From Larkinella insperata (GTDB lineage Bacteria; Bacteroidota; Bacteroidia; Cytophagales; Spirosomataceae), in contig NZ_CP110973.1 of NCBI RefSeq assembly GCF_026248825.1, forward strand, positions 4,609,501 to 4,673,500: a DNA stretch of 64,000 bases. The letters run 5' to 3'. Each line of letters starts with the position of its first letter. Position 1 is the stretch's first letter. The notes under the pieces were generated by a model, which was not told the DNA's origin, searched no databases, and saw nothing but the letters and a program-made list of their open reading frames with translations. Positions 1 to 8,511 of this stretch are shown here, piece after piece. Position numbers and translations under genes: made by a program.

Positions 1-406
1 GGTTTCGGCGGGGAAGGTATCCATCAATTTCGGTCAATGGTTCACCGGGGGGCAGGTTTGCGTGGGCGTTAACTATTCGGTCGCGCCCTGGTACAAGCAG
101 ATTTGCAAGCCGGTAACGGTCTGCCCGAATGCCCGCCTTACCTCCGTTGAACCCGAAACGACGGTATCGCCGGGTGTGGTGTATCCGAACCCTTCGCAGG
201 AGAGTTTTGTGTTTACCGCCGACGACCACATTCGGCAACTCAGCGTCACGGACGCATCGGGCCGGGAACCGCAGCCATTAGGAGAATTGGGAAAAGGACA
301 GCAAGTTCGGTTTGGGAGCCAATTGCCAGCGGGGTCGTACTGGCTTCAGATTCGCTATGAGAACAACACCCGAAGGGCCGTAAAACTGATAAAAGCAGGG
401 AGGTAA
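1..406 (+). CDS. C-terminal end of a T9SS-sorted secreted protein (5' truncated by window)
   Basis: The reading frame is open from base 2, so the gene starts outside the window and only the last ~134 residues are seen. The tail begins at 'VYPNPSQESFVF', followed by a beta-rich ~75-residue segment ending 'RAVKLIKAGR'. This is the layout of a type A T9SS C-terminal sorting domain: a YPNP start, a middle 'SVTDASGRE' strand and a final 'GSYWLQIRYEN' strand. Such domains direct export through the type IX system and are cut off at the cell surface. The visible part before the domain has several cysteines and no recognisable catalytic motif, so the function of the mature protein is unknown. Confidence 0.8.
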   Translation, partial: VSAGKVSINFGQWFTGGQVCVGVNYSVAPWYKQICKPVTVCPNARLTSVEPETTVSPGVVYPNPSQESFVFTADDHIRQLSVTDASGREPQPLGELGKGQQVRFGSQLPAGSYWLQIRYENNTRRAVKLIKAGR

Positions 407-416
407 CGGTATGCGT

Positions 417-469
417 ATACGGTTTTCAGCTTGGAGGTCTGGTAGCGGCTGACAAACTGAAAACCGTAT
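417..469. terminator. Hairpin between convergent genes
   Basis: A perfect 13-bp inverted repeat (417-429 with 457-469) with a 27-base loop lies between two convergent genes. The A/T-rich arm ends (TTTTCAG / CTGAAAA) fit a bidirectional terminator, although there is no long T-run. Confidence 0.6.
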
Positions 470-474
470 GTCCT

Positions 475-774
475 TTACAAATAAGCCGGACTCACCAGAC
501 GGTTGTACTCGGGGTGCCGCCGGATGTAAGTGGCCACAAACGAGCAGGCCGGAATGACTTTTAAATTGTAGTTATCAATGTAATCAAATGCACCTTTAAC
601 CAGTTGCGCACCAACACCTTTTGATTCCAGATTCGGATGTACTTCCGTGTGGATGAAAATCAGAGTACGGTCATCTTTGGGTATGTAACTGATAAACGAG
701 AGCTTCCCTTCAATCTCTAGTTCAAAGCGGCTTTCAGCCCGATCGATCGAAACCGCCACTTCCCGGGTTTTCAT
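475..774 (-). CDS. Small GNAT-fold N-acetyltransferase (YjdJ/COG2388 type)
   Basis: A 99-residue protein resembling the single-domain GCN5-related acetyltransferases of the COG2388 group (Pfam Acetyltransf_CG). Beta strands ('ELEIEGKLSFISYI', 'TLIFIHTEVHPN') lead into the acetyl-CoA loop 'SKGVGAQLVKGAFDYI', then 'LKVIPACSFVATYIRRHPEY', the typical closing motif of these mini-GNATs. Length is normal for the group. The acceptor substrate is not known for most members and cannot be read from sequence. It is monocistronic and convergent with the preceding T9SS gene. Confidence 0.8.
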   Translation of the reverse strand: MKTREVAVSIDRAESRFELEIEGKLSFISYIPKDDRTLIFIHTEVHPNLESKGVGAQLVKGAFDYIDNYNLKVIPACSFVATYIRRHPEYNRLVSPAYL

Positions 775-951
775 GTTGAGGAGTTTTTAGTTTGTAACGT
801 TGGTAACAGCGAAGATAAGGCAATGTTGACATTTTCAGGTAATTTATGAGGAAAATAATGTTGTTTGTCGAAAAATACTAGGCAAAGGCCCGGATTGCTT
901 GTCTAAGCTGACGGTTTTGATGAAATTCAGGCACACAAACTCACGCTACCT

Positions 952-1440
952 ATGGCTTTAGTTCATTTGTTAATCAACGGAAAGAAACAGACCGTCGATG
1001 CCGATCCGCAGATGCCGCTGCTCTGGGCCATCCGTGATCTGGCTGGTTTGAAGGGAACCAAGTTCGGGTGCGGCATTGCCCAGTGCGGAGCCTGCACCGT
1101 CCACCTGAACGGTACGCCCATCCGGTCCTGCTCCATGCCGGTATCGGCCGTGGCCGGTAAAAAAATCACCACCATCGAGGGCATTGGCACCGAAGCCAAA
1201 CCGCATCCCGTTCAGCAGGCCTGGATCGACGAACAGGTTCCGCAGTGCGGTTATTGCCAGTCCGGGCAGATCATGGCGGCCGTCGCCCTGTTGAAAGAAA
1301 AACCCACCCCAACCGATGCCGATATTGACTCCGCCATGAGCGGAAACATCTGCCGGTGTGGCACGTACGCCCGCATCCGGAAAGCCATTCACGCGGCCGC
1401 TCAACTCAACAAGGAAACCGCTTCGAGCGGGAAAGAATAA
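952..1440 (+). CDS. [2Fe-2S] small subunit of a xanthine-oxidase-family hydroxylase (IorA-like)
   Basis: A 162-residue electron-transfer subunit. The plant-type ferredoxin domain holds the first cluster ligands in 'GCGIAQCGACTVHLNG' plus a later 'RSC'. The C-terminal all-helical domain holds the second cluster in 'QCGYCQSGQIMAA' and 'GNICRCGTYARIRKAI'. This four-motif pattern is diagnostic of the small subunits of isoquinoline 1-oxidoreductase, aldehyde oxidase and CO dehydrogenase relatives. It lies 97 bp upstream of the molybdopterin subunit and surely forms a complex with it. There is no FAD (medium) subunit, as is usual for the two-subunit IorAB-like enzymes, so electrons probably pass to a cytochrome or quinone. 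Confidence 0.92.
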   Translation: MALVHLLINGKKQTVDADPQMPLLWAIRDLAGLKGTKFGCGIAQCGACTVHLNGTPIRSCSMPVSAVAGKKITTIEGIGTEAKPHPVQQAWIDEQVPQCGYCQSGQIMAAVALLKEKPTPTDADIDSAMSGNICRCGTYARIRKAIHAAAQLNKETASSGKE

Positions 1441-1537
1441 GAAAAACCAGGGATGAACGGGCAGGTATCTCTTACAGCCAACCCATCCGGTTTTTCATTT
1501 CGGCTTCATCGCTCATCACCCATCATTTATCATTCAG

Positions 1538-3730
1538 ATGACTCCTTCTTCTTTAAACCGCCGTTCCTTTCTCAAAGCCGCTGGACTGACCGGAACCGGC
1601 TTTTTGCTGGGGTTCACCACCCGGGCCAACGGCTCGATTTCCGGGATCGTTAACCCCAATACCGCTGCGAATGCGGTTTTATCGTTTGAACTGGTTCCCT
1701 TTATCGTCATCGATAACGCGGGCGGCATAACGCTCATCAACCACCGCCCCGACATGGGACAGGGTTCCTGGCAGGCCGTGCCGACCCTGATTGCCGAAGA
1801 ACTGGAGGTGTCGCTCGACCAGATTTCCGTCAAACAGTCGGACGGTTTGCGCAAATACGGCAGCCAGTTGTCGGGCGGGAGCAGCACCGTCCGGACCGGC
1901 TGGAAACGGCTCCGCGAGGCCGGGGCTGCAACCCGCCAGATGTTTACCTCGGCTGCGGCAACCCGCTGGAATGTTCCCGTCAGCGAATGTTACGCTGAAA
2001 ATGGGGCTATCAAACACAAACCATCGGGCAAGAGCTTTACGTACGGCGAGCTGGTCGATGAGGCTGCCAAACTGCCCGTTCCAGAAAAACCAATTCTTAA
2101 GACAAAGAAGGATTTCAAATTGATTGGCAAGCCGTTACGGCGTTCGGATATTCCCTCGAAAGTGACGGGGAAAGCCGTGTTCGGCATGGACCTGGAAGTG
2201 CCCGGCATGTTGTACGCGAGCATCGAACACTGCCCGGTTCTGTACGGAAAAGCAACTGCCATCGACGATTCAAAAGCCAGGAAGATACCGGGCGTCAAGT
2301 CGGTGCTTAGAACCGAACGGCCCATGCCGCACCGGACCTCGGAAGCCGTTGCCGTGCTGGCCACCAACTACTGGGCGGCTTTGCAGGGACGGCGGGCGCT
2401 TGAGGTAACCTGGGATAAAGCGGGCTTCGATCAGATGACCACGGAACGGTATTTCAACGAACTGCGGCAGCAAAGCAAGCAGGAAGGAATACTGTACAGC
2501 ACCAACGGTGACTTCAAGGCGGCCTACGAGACGGCCCCGAAAAAGCTGGAAGGGCTTTACCAGACGCCGTTCCTGGCCCACGCGCCGATGGAGCCCGAAG
2601 TGGCCATTGCTCACGTCAAAGACGACGGTTCCTGCGAAATCTGGGCACCGGTTCAGGGGCCGGACGGGGCCATTCAGGAAGTGGCCGGCTACCTCAAAAT
2701 CAAGCCCGAACAGGTGAAAGTCCATGTGCCATTTTTGGGGGGCGCGTTCGGCCGGAAGGCTTACCTGGATTTTGTGCTGGAAGCCGTACATCTTTCCAGA
2801 CTGGCGAAAGCGCCGGTGAAACTGATCTGGACGCGCGAGGACGACGTAACGCAGGGGCCTTTCCGGCCTGGTATGCTGAGCGCCATGCGCGGAGCCGTCG
2901 ATGCGCAGGGCAACGTTGTGGCCTTCGAACACAAACTCATTGGAGAATCCATTCAGCGGCAGGTTTTCAGCGCGCCGATGGACGGGAAAGCCGATGATTG
3001 GGCCAAAGAGAGCATTGGAAAGGAAGAAAGTCCGTACGCATTTCCAAACGCGGTGATCAGCAACATCATCGTCAAAACCGAGATTCCGGTTTTGTGGTGG
3101 CGGTCGGTTTATGCCTCCAACAACAGTTTCGGCCACGAATGCTTTGTGGACGAACTGGCCCACGCGGCCGGAAAAGATCCGCTGGCGTTCCGGCTCGGCC
3201 TGCTGGAAAAAGCCGGTGACGAACCGGTGGCCCAACGGTTTATTCACGTGCTTAACCTGCTGCGGGAAAAATCGGGCTGGGACAAACCGTTGCCGGCGGG
3301 GCAGGGGAAGGGTATTGCCATTGCCCGCTCGTTCGGCAGCCAGTGCGCCCACGCGGTTTTTGTGGAAAAAGGAGCGAACGGCCTGAAGGTGAAAAAGGTG
3401 GTTTCGGTGCTGGACTGCGGGATGTACGTGAATCCGGACAACGTGCGGGCGCAGACGGAAGGCAATATCGTCTACGGGCTGACGGCGGCCCTCAAAGACG
3501 GAATTACGTTTGCGAACGGTCAGGCGGAGCAAACCAATTTTCACAATTACCGGGTCATGCGCATGGACGAAATGCCGGAGGTGGATATTCACCTTGTCGA
3601 AAACGAAGAAGAACCGGGGGGCGTTGGCGAGCCGGGTTTGCCGCCCGTGGCTCCGGCCCTGTGCAACGCAATTTTCTCCGCAACGGGTAAGCGAATTCGG
3701 ACATTACCCGTAGATTTGGCGAAAGTTTAA
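1538..3730 (+). CDS. Molybdopterin-binding large subunit of an IorB-like hydroxylase, Tat-exported
   Basis: A 730-residue catalytic subunit. The N terminus has a twin-arginine signal ('NRRSFLKAAGLTGTGFLLGF', residues ~7-26), so the folded complex is exported to the periplasm. Family motifs include 'PDMGQGSWQAVPTLIAEELE' (~70-90), 'PVQGPDGAIQEVAGYL', 'FLGGAFGRKAYLDFVLEAVH' (cofactor binding) and 'GGVGEPGLPPVAPAL' near the C terminus, which carries the catalytic glutamate of the GVGEPG type. Length is that of IorB-like subunits. Substrate specificity (aldehyde or N-heterocycle) cannot be deduced. The 97-bp gap to the small subunit holds an unpaired TCATC/CATCATT-rich stretch. Confidence 0.9.
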   Translation: MTPSSLNRRSFLKAAGLTGTGFLLGFTTRANGSISGIVNPNTAANAVLSFELVPFIVIDNAGGITLINHRPDMGQGSWQAVPTLIAEELEVSLDQISVKQSDGLRKYGSQLSGGSSTVRTGWKRLREAGAATRQMFTSAAATRWNVPVSECYAENGAIKHKPSGKSFTYGELVDEAAKLPVPEKPILKTKKDFKLIGKPLRRSDIPSKVTGKAVFGMDLEVPGMLYASIEHCPVLYGKATAIDDSKARKIPGVKSVLRTERPMPHRTSEAVAVLATNYWAALQGRRALEVTWDKAGFDQMTTERYFNELRQQSKQEGILYSTNGDFKAAYETAPKKLEGLYQTPFLAHAPMEPEVAIAHVKDDGSCEIWAPVQGPDGAIQEVAGYLKIKPEQVKVHVPFLGGAFGRKAYLDFVLEAVHLSRLAKAPVKLIWTREDDVTQGPFRPGMLSAMRGAVDAQGNVVAFEHKLIGESIQRQVFSAPMDGKADDWAKESIGKEESPYAFPNAVISNIIVKTEIPVLWWRSVYASNNSFGHECFVDELAHAAGKDPLAFRLGLLEKAGDEPVAQRFIHVLNLLREKSGWDKPLPAGQGKGIAIARSFGSQCAHAVFVEKGANGLKVKKVVSVLDCGMYVNPDNVRAQTEGNIVYGLTAALKDGITFANGQAEQTNFHNYRVMRMDEMPEVDIHLVENEEEPGGVGEPGLPPVAPALCNAIFSATGKRIRTLPVDLAKV

Positions 3731-3756
3731 GCACAAACTAGACCTACCCCTTAACC

Positions 3757-4473
3757 ATGAAATTAAAAGCCCTCTTTTCGGTTGTGCTGACGGTTGGCAT
3801 CGCGACGGCCTCCCGGCAGCCCGCTCCTTCGTTGGCCGGTGCCTGGCGCCAGGTCGAAAGCGGAAACGCTACGGTTGTTTTTGTTCTTTCCGACGGGTAT
3901 ATGATGGGTGCTTTTTACGAAAACGGACGGTTTTTGGGCACCCAGGGCGGCTCCTACCAAACGGACGGAAAGCAGTTGAAGATCAAGTTTGAATTTGATA
4001 CGGAAGACAGTACGCGGGTGGGAAGCACCCAGACCCTGACGATCGATTCGTTTAAAAACAACCAGATGGTTGTGTCCAGTGCGGACGGTACGGATACCTA
4101 CGAACGAGTTGACCAGCCGTCTGCCCAGACGCCGTTGGCCGGTCTGTGGCGCATTACCGCCCGCCTGGGCGACAATGGCCAGATGAGTGCGATGCAGCGG
4201 GGCGCCCGCAAAACCATTAAGCTGCTGAGCAGCAGCCGGTTTCAGTGGGCGGCCATTAACCCCGAAACCAAGCAGTTTTCCGGAACGGGCGGGGGGACGT
4301 ACACCTACAAAGATGGCAAATACACCGAAACGATCGAGTTCTTTTCCCGCGATAACAGCCGGGTCGGACGCTCGCTGACGTTCGACGCCGAACTGAAAGG
4401 GGACGACTGGCACCACCGGGGGCAAAGCTCCACGGGCGGAAAGGTCAGCGAGGTGTGGAGCCGGGAGAAATAA
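3757..4473 (+). CDS. Secreted protein with two tandem lipocalin-like domains
   Basis: A 238-residue protein with a short signal peptide ('LKALFSVVLTVGIATAS'). I do not recognise a characterised family. The sequence is an internal duplication. Both halves open with 'LAGAWR'/'LAGLWR', carry a 'GGSYQTDGKQLKIKFEF' / 'GGTYTYKDGKYTETIEFF' pair, then an 'EDSTRVGS..TLTID' / 'DNSRVGRSLTFD' pair. The unit is ~110 residues of predicted beta strands, like small lipocalin-type barrels. It lies 26 bp after the molybdenum hydroxylase and 67 bp before a dipeptidase, in the same direction, so co-transcription is likely. A ligand-binding role is only inference. Confidence 0.7.
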   Translation: MKLKALFSVVLTVGIATASRQPAPSLAGAWRQVESGNATVVFVLSDGYMMGAFYENGRFLGTQGGSYQTDGKQLKIKFEFDTEDSTRVGSTQTLTIDSFKNNQMVVSSADGTDTYERVDQPSAQTPLAGLWRITARLGDNGQMSAMQRGARKTIKLLSSSRFQWAAINPETKQFSGTGGGTYTYKDGKYTETIEFFSRDNSRVGRSLTFDAELKGDDWHHRGQSSTGGKVSEVWSREK

Positions 4474-4540
4474 CGGTCTGGGAACCGTTACGAGTTTGAA
4501 TACGAATACAACCTGAAAATAAGTACCGCAAATTGACACT

Positions 4541-5620
4541 ATGTTTTTGATTGATGCCCACCTGGATATTTCGTTGAATGCCATTGAATGGAACCGGGAT
4601 TACCGACTGTCGGCCCACGAGATCCGGCAGCAGGAAGCAGGAATGACCGACAAAATCGACCGCGCCCGCGGCACGGTTTCCCTGCCGGACCTGCGACGCG
4701 GCCAGATTGGACTGGTTGTCGCCACGCAGATCGCCCGGTTCAATCAGACGAACGGTAATTTGCCCGGCGCAGGCTGGAACTCGCCCCATCAGGCCTGGGC
4801 CATGACGCAGGCGCAACGGGCCTGGTACGAAGCCATGCAGGACGCGGGCGAAATGGTCCAGATTCGGGACCGGGCCGGTCTGGAGCAGCACGTTGCGCTC
4901 TGGCTCGATGAAACCGTTCCGAACGAGCAGAAACCGGTTGGCTACATCCTGAGCCTGGAAGGGGCCGATTCACTGGTTGATTTGTCGTACCTGGAAAGGG
5001 CTTACGCGTACGGTTTGCGGGCGCTGGGACCGGCGCATTACAGCACGGGCCGGTACGCTCCGGGAACGGGTTTGAGCGGCCCCCTGACGCCCCTGGGTCG
5101 GGAACTGGTGCTGGAAATGGACCGCCTGGGCATTATTCTGGACGTAACCCACCTGACGGACGAAGGATTCTCGGAAGCCCTGGACCTGTACAAAGGGCCG
5201 GTTTGGGCGAGCCATCACAACTGCCGGACGCTGGCCACGCACCAGCGCCAGTTATCCGACGATCAGATTCGGCAACTAGCTGAGCGCGGTGCCGTCATTG
5301 GCGGTTGTTTCGATGCCTGGATGATGAAACCCGGTTTCACGCAGCGGACCAGCAACCCCGCTGATTTCGGCATTACCATCGAAACCATCATTGACCATTA
5401 CGACCACATCTGCCAGCTCACCGGCAGCAGCCACCACATTGCCATCGGCAGCGATCTGGACGGCACGTACGGAACCGAACAGTCGCCGACGGACTTGGAC
5501 ACCATTGCCGACCTGCAGAAACTGACGGGTTTGCTGGCTAAGCGGGGATACGCTTCGGAAGATATTGAGAATATTCTCTACAAAAACTGGCTCCGGTTTT
5601 TACGAAACGCCTGGAACTGA
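4541..5620 (+). CDS. Membrane dipeptidase family (peptidase M19)
   Basis: A 359-residue amidohydrolase-fold dipeptidase. The HxD metal motif is at the start ('LIDAHLDIS', H7/D9), the bridging glutamate is in 'YILSLEGADSL', and later metal or substrate ligands are in 'LDVTHLTDEGF', 'VWASHHNCRTL' and 'HIAIGSDLDGTYG'. These are the M19 landmarks in the right order and length. No signal peptide is seen, so it is probably cytoplasmic. Family members cleave dipeptides, often with a D-amino acid or dehydro residue at the C-terminal position. The stop lies 10 bp from the convergent DUF4126 gene. Confidence 0.9.
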   Translation: MFLIDAHLDISLNAIEWNRDYRLSAHEIRQQEAGMTDKIDRARGTVSLPDLRRGQIGLVVATQIARFNQTNGNLPGAGWNSPHQAWAMTQAQRAWYEAMQDAGEMVQIRDRAGLEQHVALWLDETVPNEQKPVGYILSLEGADSLVDLSYLERAYAYGLRALGPAHYSTGRYAPGTGLSGPLTPLGRELVLEMDRLGIILDVTHLTDEGFSEALDLYKGPVWASHHNCRTLATHQRQLSDDQIRQLAERGAVIGGCFDAWMMKPGFTQRTSNPADFGITIETIIDHYDHICQLTGSSHHIAIGSDLDGTYGTEQSPTDLDTIADLQKLTGLLAKRGYASEDIENILYKNWLRFLRNAWN

Positions 5621-5630
5621 CAAGAGCCCG

Positions 5631-6200
5631 TCAAACACTTTGCCGGGGCTGGCGTTTTCGGGTAACCATGAGCCGGATCAGAAAGAGTCCAATCATCAGG
5701 ACCAGAAAAGCCGCCAGAAGCGGAAACAGAATCGCCAGAAACGAAAAGCCGAAGGAGGCTATATTTTCGGCACTGGACACCACCGGATTTCCCAACCCGC
5801 CGGTGGTGGCCGTGGAGCCGACTCGCAAGAGGCTGGTGCCGGTCTGAATCAATCCGGCCGTGCCACCGCCCGCAATGATGCCGAGCCCCCATTTCAGAAC
5901 GGGCAGGTCGACTTCGACAAACGAGGTGGTCAGGATCGTTCCGGCCACAAAGGCGATGGGCGTAGCCACGGTATCCAGCGCGTTATCCAGCCAGGGGATG
6001 TAATAGGCCCCGATTTCGAGGGTGGTGGCCGAAGCCAGGACGAGCAGCGCGGGCCAGGTGCCCATCCACTCGAAGCCGGGTGTGACGGAAATCCAGCCCA
6101 GTTTGACGGCCAGACTCGCCACCAGCATCGGAACAAAGATCCGGAAACCACAACAGGCACTTAACGCAATTCCGAGACAGAGACTAATGATCCACTCCAT
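5631..6200 (-). CDS. DUF4126 family integral membrane protein
   Basis: A 189-residue protein with about four to five hydrophobic segments and glycine-rich loops ('GIIAGGGTAGLIQTGTSLLR'). The opening 'GIALSACCGFRIFVPMLVAS' and 'EIGAYYIPWLDNALDTVATP' match the widespread but uncharacterised DUF4126 family. No catalytic motif is visible. It ends in a basic cytoplasmic tail ('RKRQPRQSV'). It is convergent with the dipeptidase and divergent from the ABC transporter, across a gap containing a palindromic repeat. Confidence 0.8.
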   Translation of the reverse strand: MEWIISLCLGIALSACCGFRIFVPMLVASLAVKLGWISVTPGFEWMGTWPALLVLASATTLEIGAYYIPWLDNALDTVATPIAFVAGTILTTSFVEVDLPVLKWGLGIIAGGGTAGLIQTGTSLLRVGSTATTGGLGNPVVSSAENIASFGFSFLAILFPLLAAFLVLMIGLFLIRLMVTRKRQPRQSV

Positions 6201-6226
6201 TTGTGAGTTAAGAATTAAAAGTTAAG

Positions 6227-6294
6227 AATTAAGAGTTTAAAGAATCGAGCGCACGGTTATTTAACTCATAACTCTTCACTCTAAACTCTTAATT
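6227..6294. repeat. Intergenic palindrome of the AAGAGT/ACTCTT family (copy 1)
   Basis: An inverted repeat of 13 bp (6227-6239 with 6282-6294) within a run of GAATTAAGAGTTTAA/TAACTCTTCACTC words. It lies between divergent genes, so a terminator role is unlikely here. Similar word composition recurs at 8112-8168 and 15201-15265. Confidence 0.7.
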
Positions 6295-6339
6295 GAATAT
6301 TTCTGTTACACCAAAAAACCTTCCAACTTACTTGCCTCT

Positions 6340-8100
6340 GTGGATACTGAAACGAAAAGTGGTCAGATCTTTGACTGGATTACCCTCCGACGGTTGTTTG
6401 CCTTCGTAAAGCCGTATCAACTACAATTTTACGGTTTGATCCTGATCATTGTGGTTAGCGCCATTCTGGCCCCCATTGGCCCGCTGCTGATTCGCTATAC
6501 GATTGACTCCAAGATTGCCTCCGGTGATTATGCGGGTTTGACCAACATGCTCATTCTGATGATTGCCGTGCTGGTTCTGCAGGGGATCATTCAATTTTTC
6601 AATACGTATCTTTCCGGGTGGCTGGGCCAGAATGTCATCCGCGATATTCGGGTGCAGCTTTACGAAAAAGTACTGCATCTGCGGCTGAAGTTTTTTGACA
6701 ACACGCCCATCGGCCGGCTGGTGACCCGGACTATTTCGGACGTGGAAACGCTGGCTGACGTATTCAGCGAAGGGATGGCGGCTATTGTGGGCGACATTCT
6801 GCAACTGGTGCTGATCATCGCCGTGATGTTCTATACCGACTGGCGTCTTTCGGCCATCAGCCTGTCGATGATTCCGCTCATGCTGCTGAGTACCTACATC
6901 TTTAAGGAAAAAATCAAAGTTTCGTTCAATGAGGTCCGGACCGCCGTTGCCAACCTCAACTCGTTTGTGCAGGAACACATCACCGGCATGAACATCGTGC
7001 AGATTTTTGGCAGCGAAAAGATTGAGGGAGAAAAGTTCAGGCAGATCAATAACGAACACCGTAAAGCCAACATCCGGTCAATCTGGTATTATTCAGTTTA
7101 TTACCCGGTAGCGGATATTCTGGCGGCCGCGGCCACGGGGCTGGTGGTCTGGTACGGTGCCAAGGAAATTTTAAATCAGGAGATTACCTACGGGACGGTG
7201 ACGGCTTTCATCATGTTCATCAACCTGTTTTTCCGCCCCATCCGGATGCTGGCCGACCGGTTCAATACGTTGCAGATGGGAATTGTCAGCACCGACCGAA
7301 TCCTGAAACTGCTCGACAGTGACGATTATACACCCAATACCGGTACCTACGAACCGGCCACGTTGCGCGGTAATGTGGAATTCAAAAATGTGTGGTTTGC
7401 CTACAACGATGATAACTACGTTCTGAAAGACATTAATTTCTCGGTCAAGGAAGGGGAGACCGTTGCGTTCGTAGGAGCCACCGGGGCCGGTAAATCTTCC
7501 ATTATCAATCTGCTGAGCCGGTTTTACGACATTAACCAGGGCGAAATTCGCATCGATGGGGTGGAGGTGCACGATTACAAACTGGAAGCACTGCGCCGAA
7601 GCATCGGCGTTGTGTTGCAGGATGTCTTTTTGTTCTCGGACACGATTGAAAACAACATTACGCTGGGCAACAAGGCCATTCGCCGGGAGCAGATTGTCGA
7701 AGCCGCGAAGCTGGTTGGTGTTCACGATTTCATCGAGCGGTTGCCGGGTGGCTACGAGTACAACGTCATGGAACGCGGTTCAACGCTGTCGGTCGGGCAG
7801 CGTCAGTTGATCTCTTTTGTCCGGGCGATGGTGCACAACCCGCGCATCATGGTGCTCGACGAGGCCACTTCGTCCGTCGATACCGAAACCGAGGGGCTGA
7901 TTCAGAACGCAATTGGGAAGCTCATGAAAGGCCGCACGGCCGTGGTGATTGCCCACCGCCTTTCAACCATCCGGGAAGCGCACAAAATCATTGTGGTCGA
8001 CAAAGGCCGGATCGTTGAGCAGGGAACGCACGAAGAACTGATTCAGAAGGAAGGTACCTACGCCAACCTCTACCGGATGCAGTACAAAGAAATGGTTTAG
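6340..8100 (+). CDS. ABC exporter, fused permease and ATPase (MsbA/LmrA type)
   Basis: A 586-residue half-transporter. Residues ~20-320 form a six-helix exporter-type membrane domain, with the coupling segment 'FDNTPIGRLVTRTISDVE'. The ATPase domain follows: Walker A 'GATGAGKSS' at ~379-387, a Q-loop in 'GVVLQDVFLFSDTI', the signature 'LSVGQRQL' at ~483, Walker B 'IMVLDEATSSVD' and an H-loop 'IAHRLST'. The family exports lipids or hydrophobic compounds as a homodimer or heterodimer. The start is GTG at 6340, with no better ATG nearby. It is monocistronic. The substrate is unknown. Confidence 0.93.
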   Translation: MDTETKSGQIFDWITLRRLFAFVKPYQLQFYGLILIIVVSAILAPIGPLLIRYTIDSKIASGDYAGLTNMLILMIAVLVLQGIIQFFNTYLSGWLGQNVIRDIRVQLYEKVLHLRLKFFDNTPIGRLVTRTISDVETLADVFSEGMAAIVGDILQLVLIIAVMFYTDWRLSAISLSMIPLMLLSTYIFKEKIKVSFNEVRTAVANLNSFVQEHITGMNIVQIFGSEKIEGEKFRQINNEHRKANIRSIWYYSVYYPVADILAAAATGLVVWYGAKEILNQEITYGTVTAFIMFINLFFRPIRMLADRFNTLQMGIVSTDRILKLLDSDDYTPNTGTYEPATLRGNVEFKNVWFAYNDDNYVLKDINFSVKEGETVAFVGATGAGKSSIINLLSRFYDINQGEIRIDGVEVHDYKLEALRRSIGVVLQDVFLFSDTIENNITLGNKAIRREQIVEAAKLVGVHDFIERLPGGYEYNVMERGSTLSVGQRQLISFVRAMVHNPRIMVLDEATSSVDTETEGLIQNAIGKLMKGRTAVVIAHRLSTIREAHKIIVVDKGRIVEQGTHEELIQKEGTYANLYRMQYKEMV

Positions 8101-8111
8101 AAATAAGAATG

Positions 8112-8168
8112 AAGAGTGAAGAGTTATGAGTTTGTTAGCGCATTGTTAATTCATTGCTCTTCACTCTT
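8112..8168. repeat. Intergenic palindrome AAGAGTGAAGAG...CTCTTCACTCTT (copy 2)
   Basis: A perfect 12-bp inverted repeat (8112-8123 with 8157-8168) in the gap between the convergent ABC transporter and a small acidic-protein gene. Here it could double as a bidirectional terminator. It shares its words with copies at 6227-6294 and 15201-15265. Confidence 0.75.
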
Positions 8169-8178
8169 AGTTCTTGCG

Positions 8179-8448
8179 CTATTTTGTGGGTTCGGCTCCG
8201 CCGAGGGCGTAGGCGATTTTTGCGTTTAGATTCGTATCGTTGGACGGATCGCTGTCCAGTTCGGACGGGATGCGCCCGGTTGCGTTTGCGTTCGGTTCCA
8301 GCTCAGTTTCTTCTGCGCTATGAGCCGGTCCGGTCTGATCAATGATTTCCTCATCCGCATTCGGATCGTTGTCCATCCCGGACGGAATATCCTGCAAAGG
8401 AGCATTGTCCTTCAACGGATGCAGGTTCGGATTTTGTGATGGTGTCAT
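8179..8448 (-). CDS. Small acidic protein of unknown function (89 aa)
   Basis: I do not recognise a family. The start is placed at the ATG at 8446-8448; the longer open frame upstream runs through the terminator of the next gene and has no coding look. The protein has no signal peptide or membrane segment, is rich in Asp, Glu, Asn and Pro, and contains two copies of one motif: 'IPSGMDNDPNADEE' and 'IPSELDSDPSNDT'. The alternating D-x-D-P pattern could be disordered or bind a cation, which is inference. It is transcribed toward the ABC transporter gene and lies downstream of the penicillin-binding protein gene beyond a strong terminator, so it probably has its own promoter. Confidence 0.55.
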   Translation of the reverse strand: MTPSQNPNLHPLKDNAPLQDIPSGMDNDPNADEEIIDQTGPAHSAEETELEPNANATGRIPSELDSDPSNDTNLNAKIAYALGGAEPTK

Positions 8449-8511
8449 GGTCTGCGTTGATAGTACGCCAGTATAACCACCGGAAGGTCGGTGTTGTTTT
8501 GGAAAGCAACA

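Noticed and set aside
2270..3592. Long minus-strand open frame (440 codons) across the molybdopterin subunit gene
   Set aside because: It lies wholly opposite a gene with clear family motifs, has no domain pattern and is rich in His, Arg and Phe as shadows in GC-rich DNA are.
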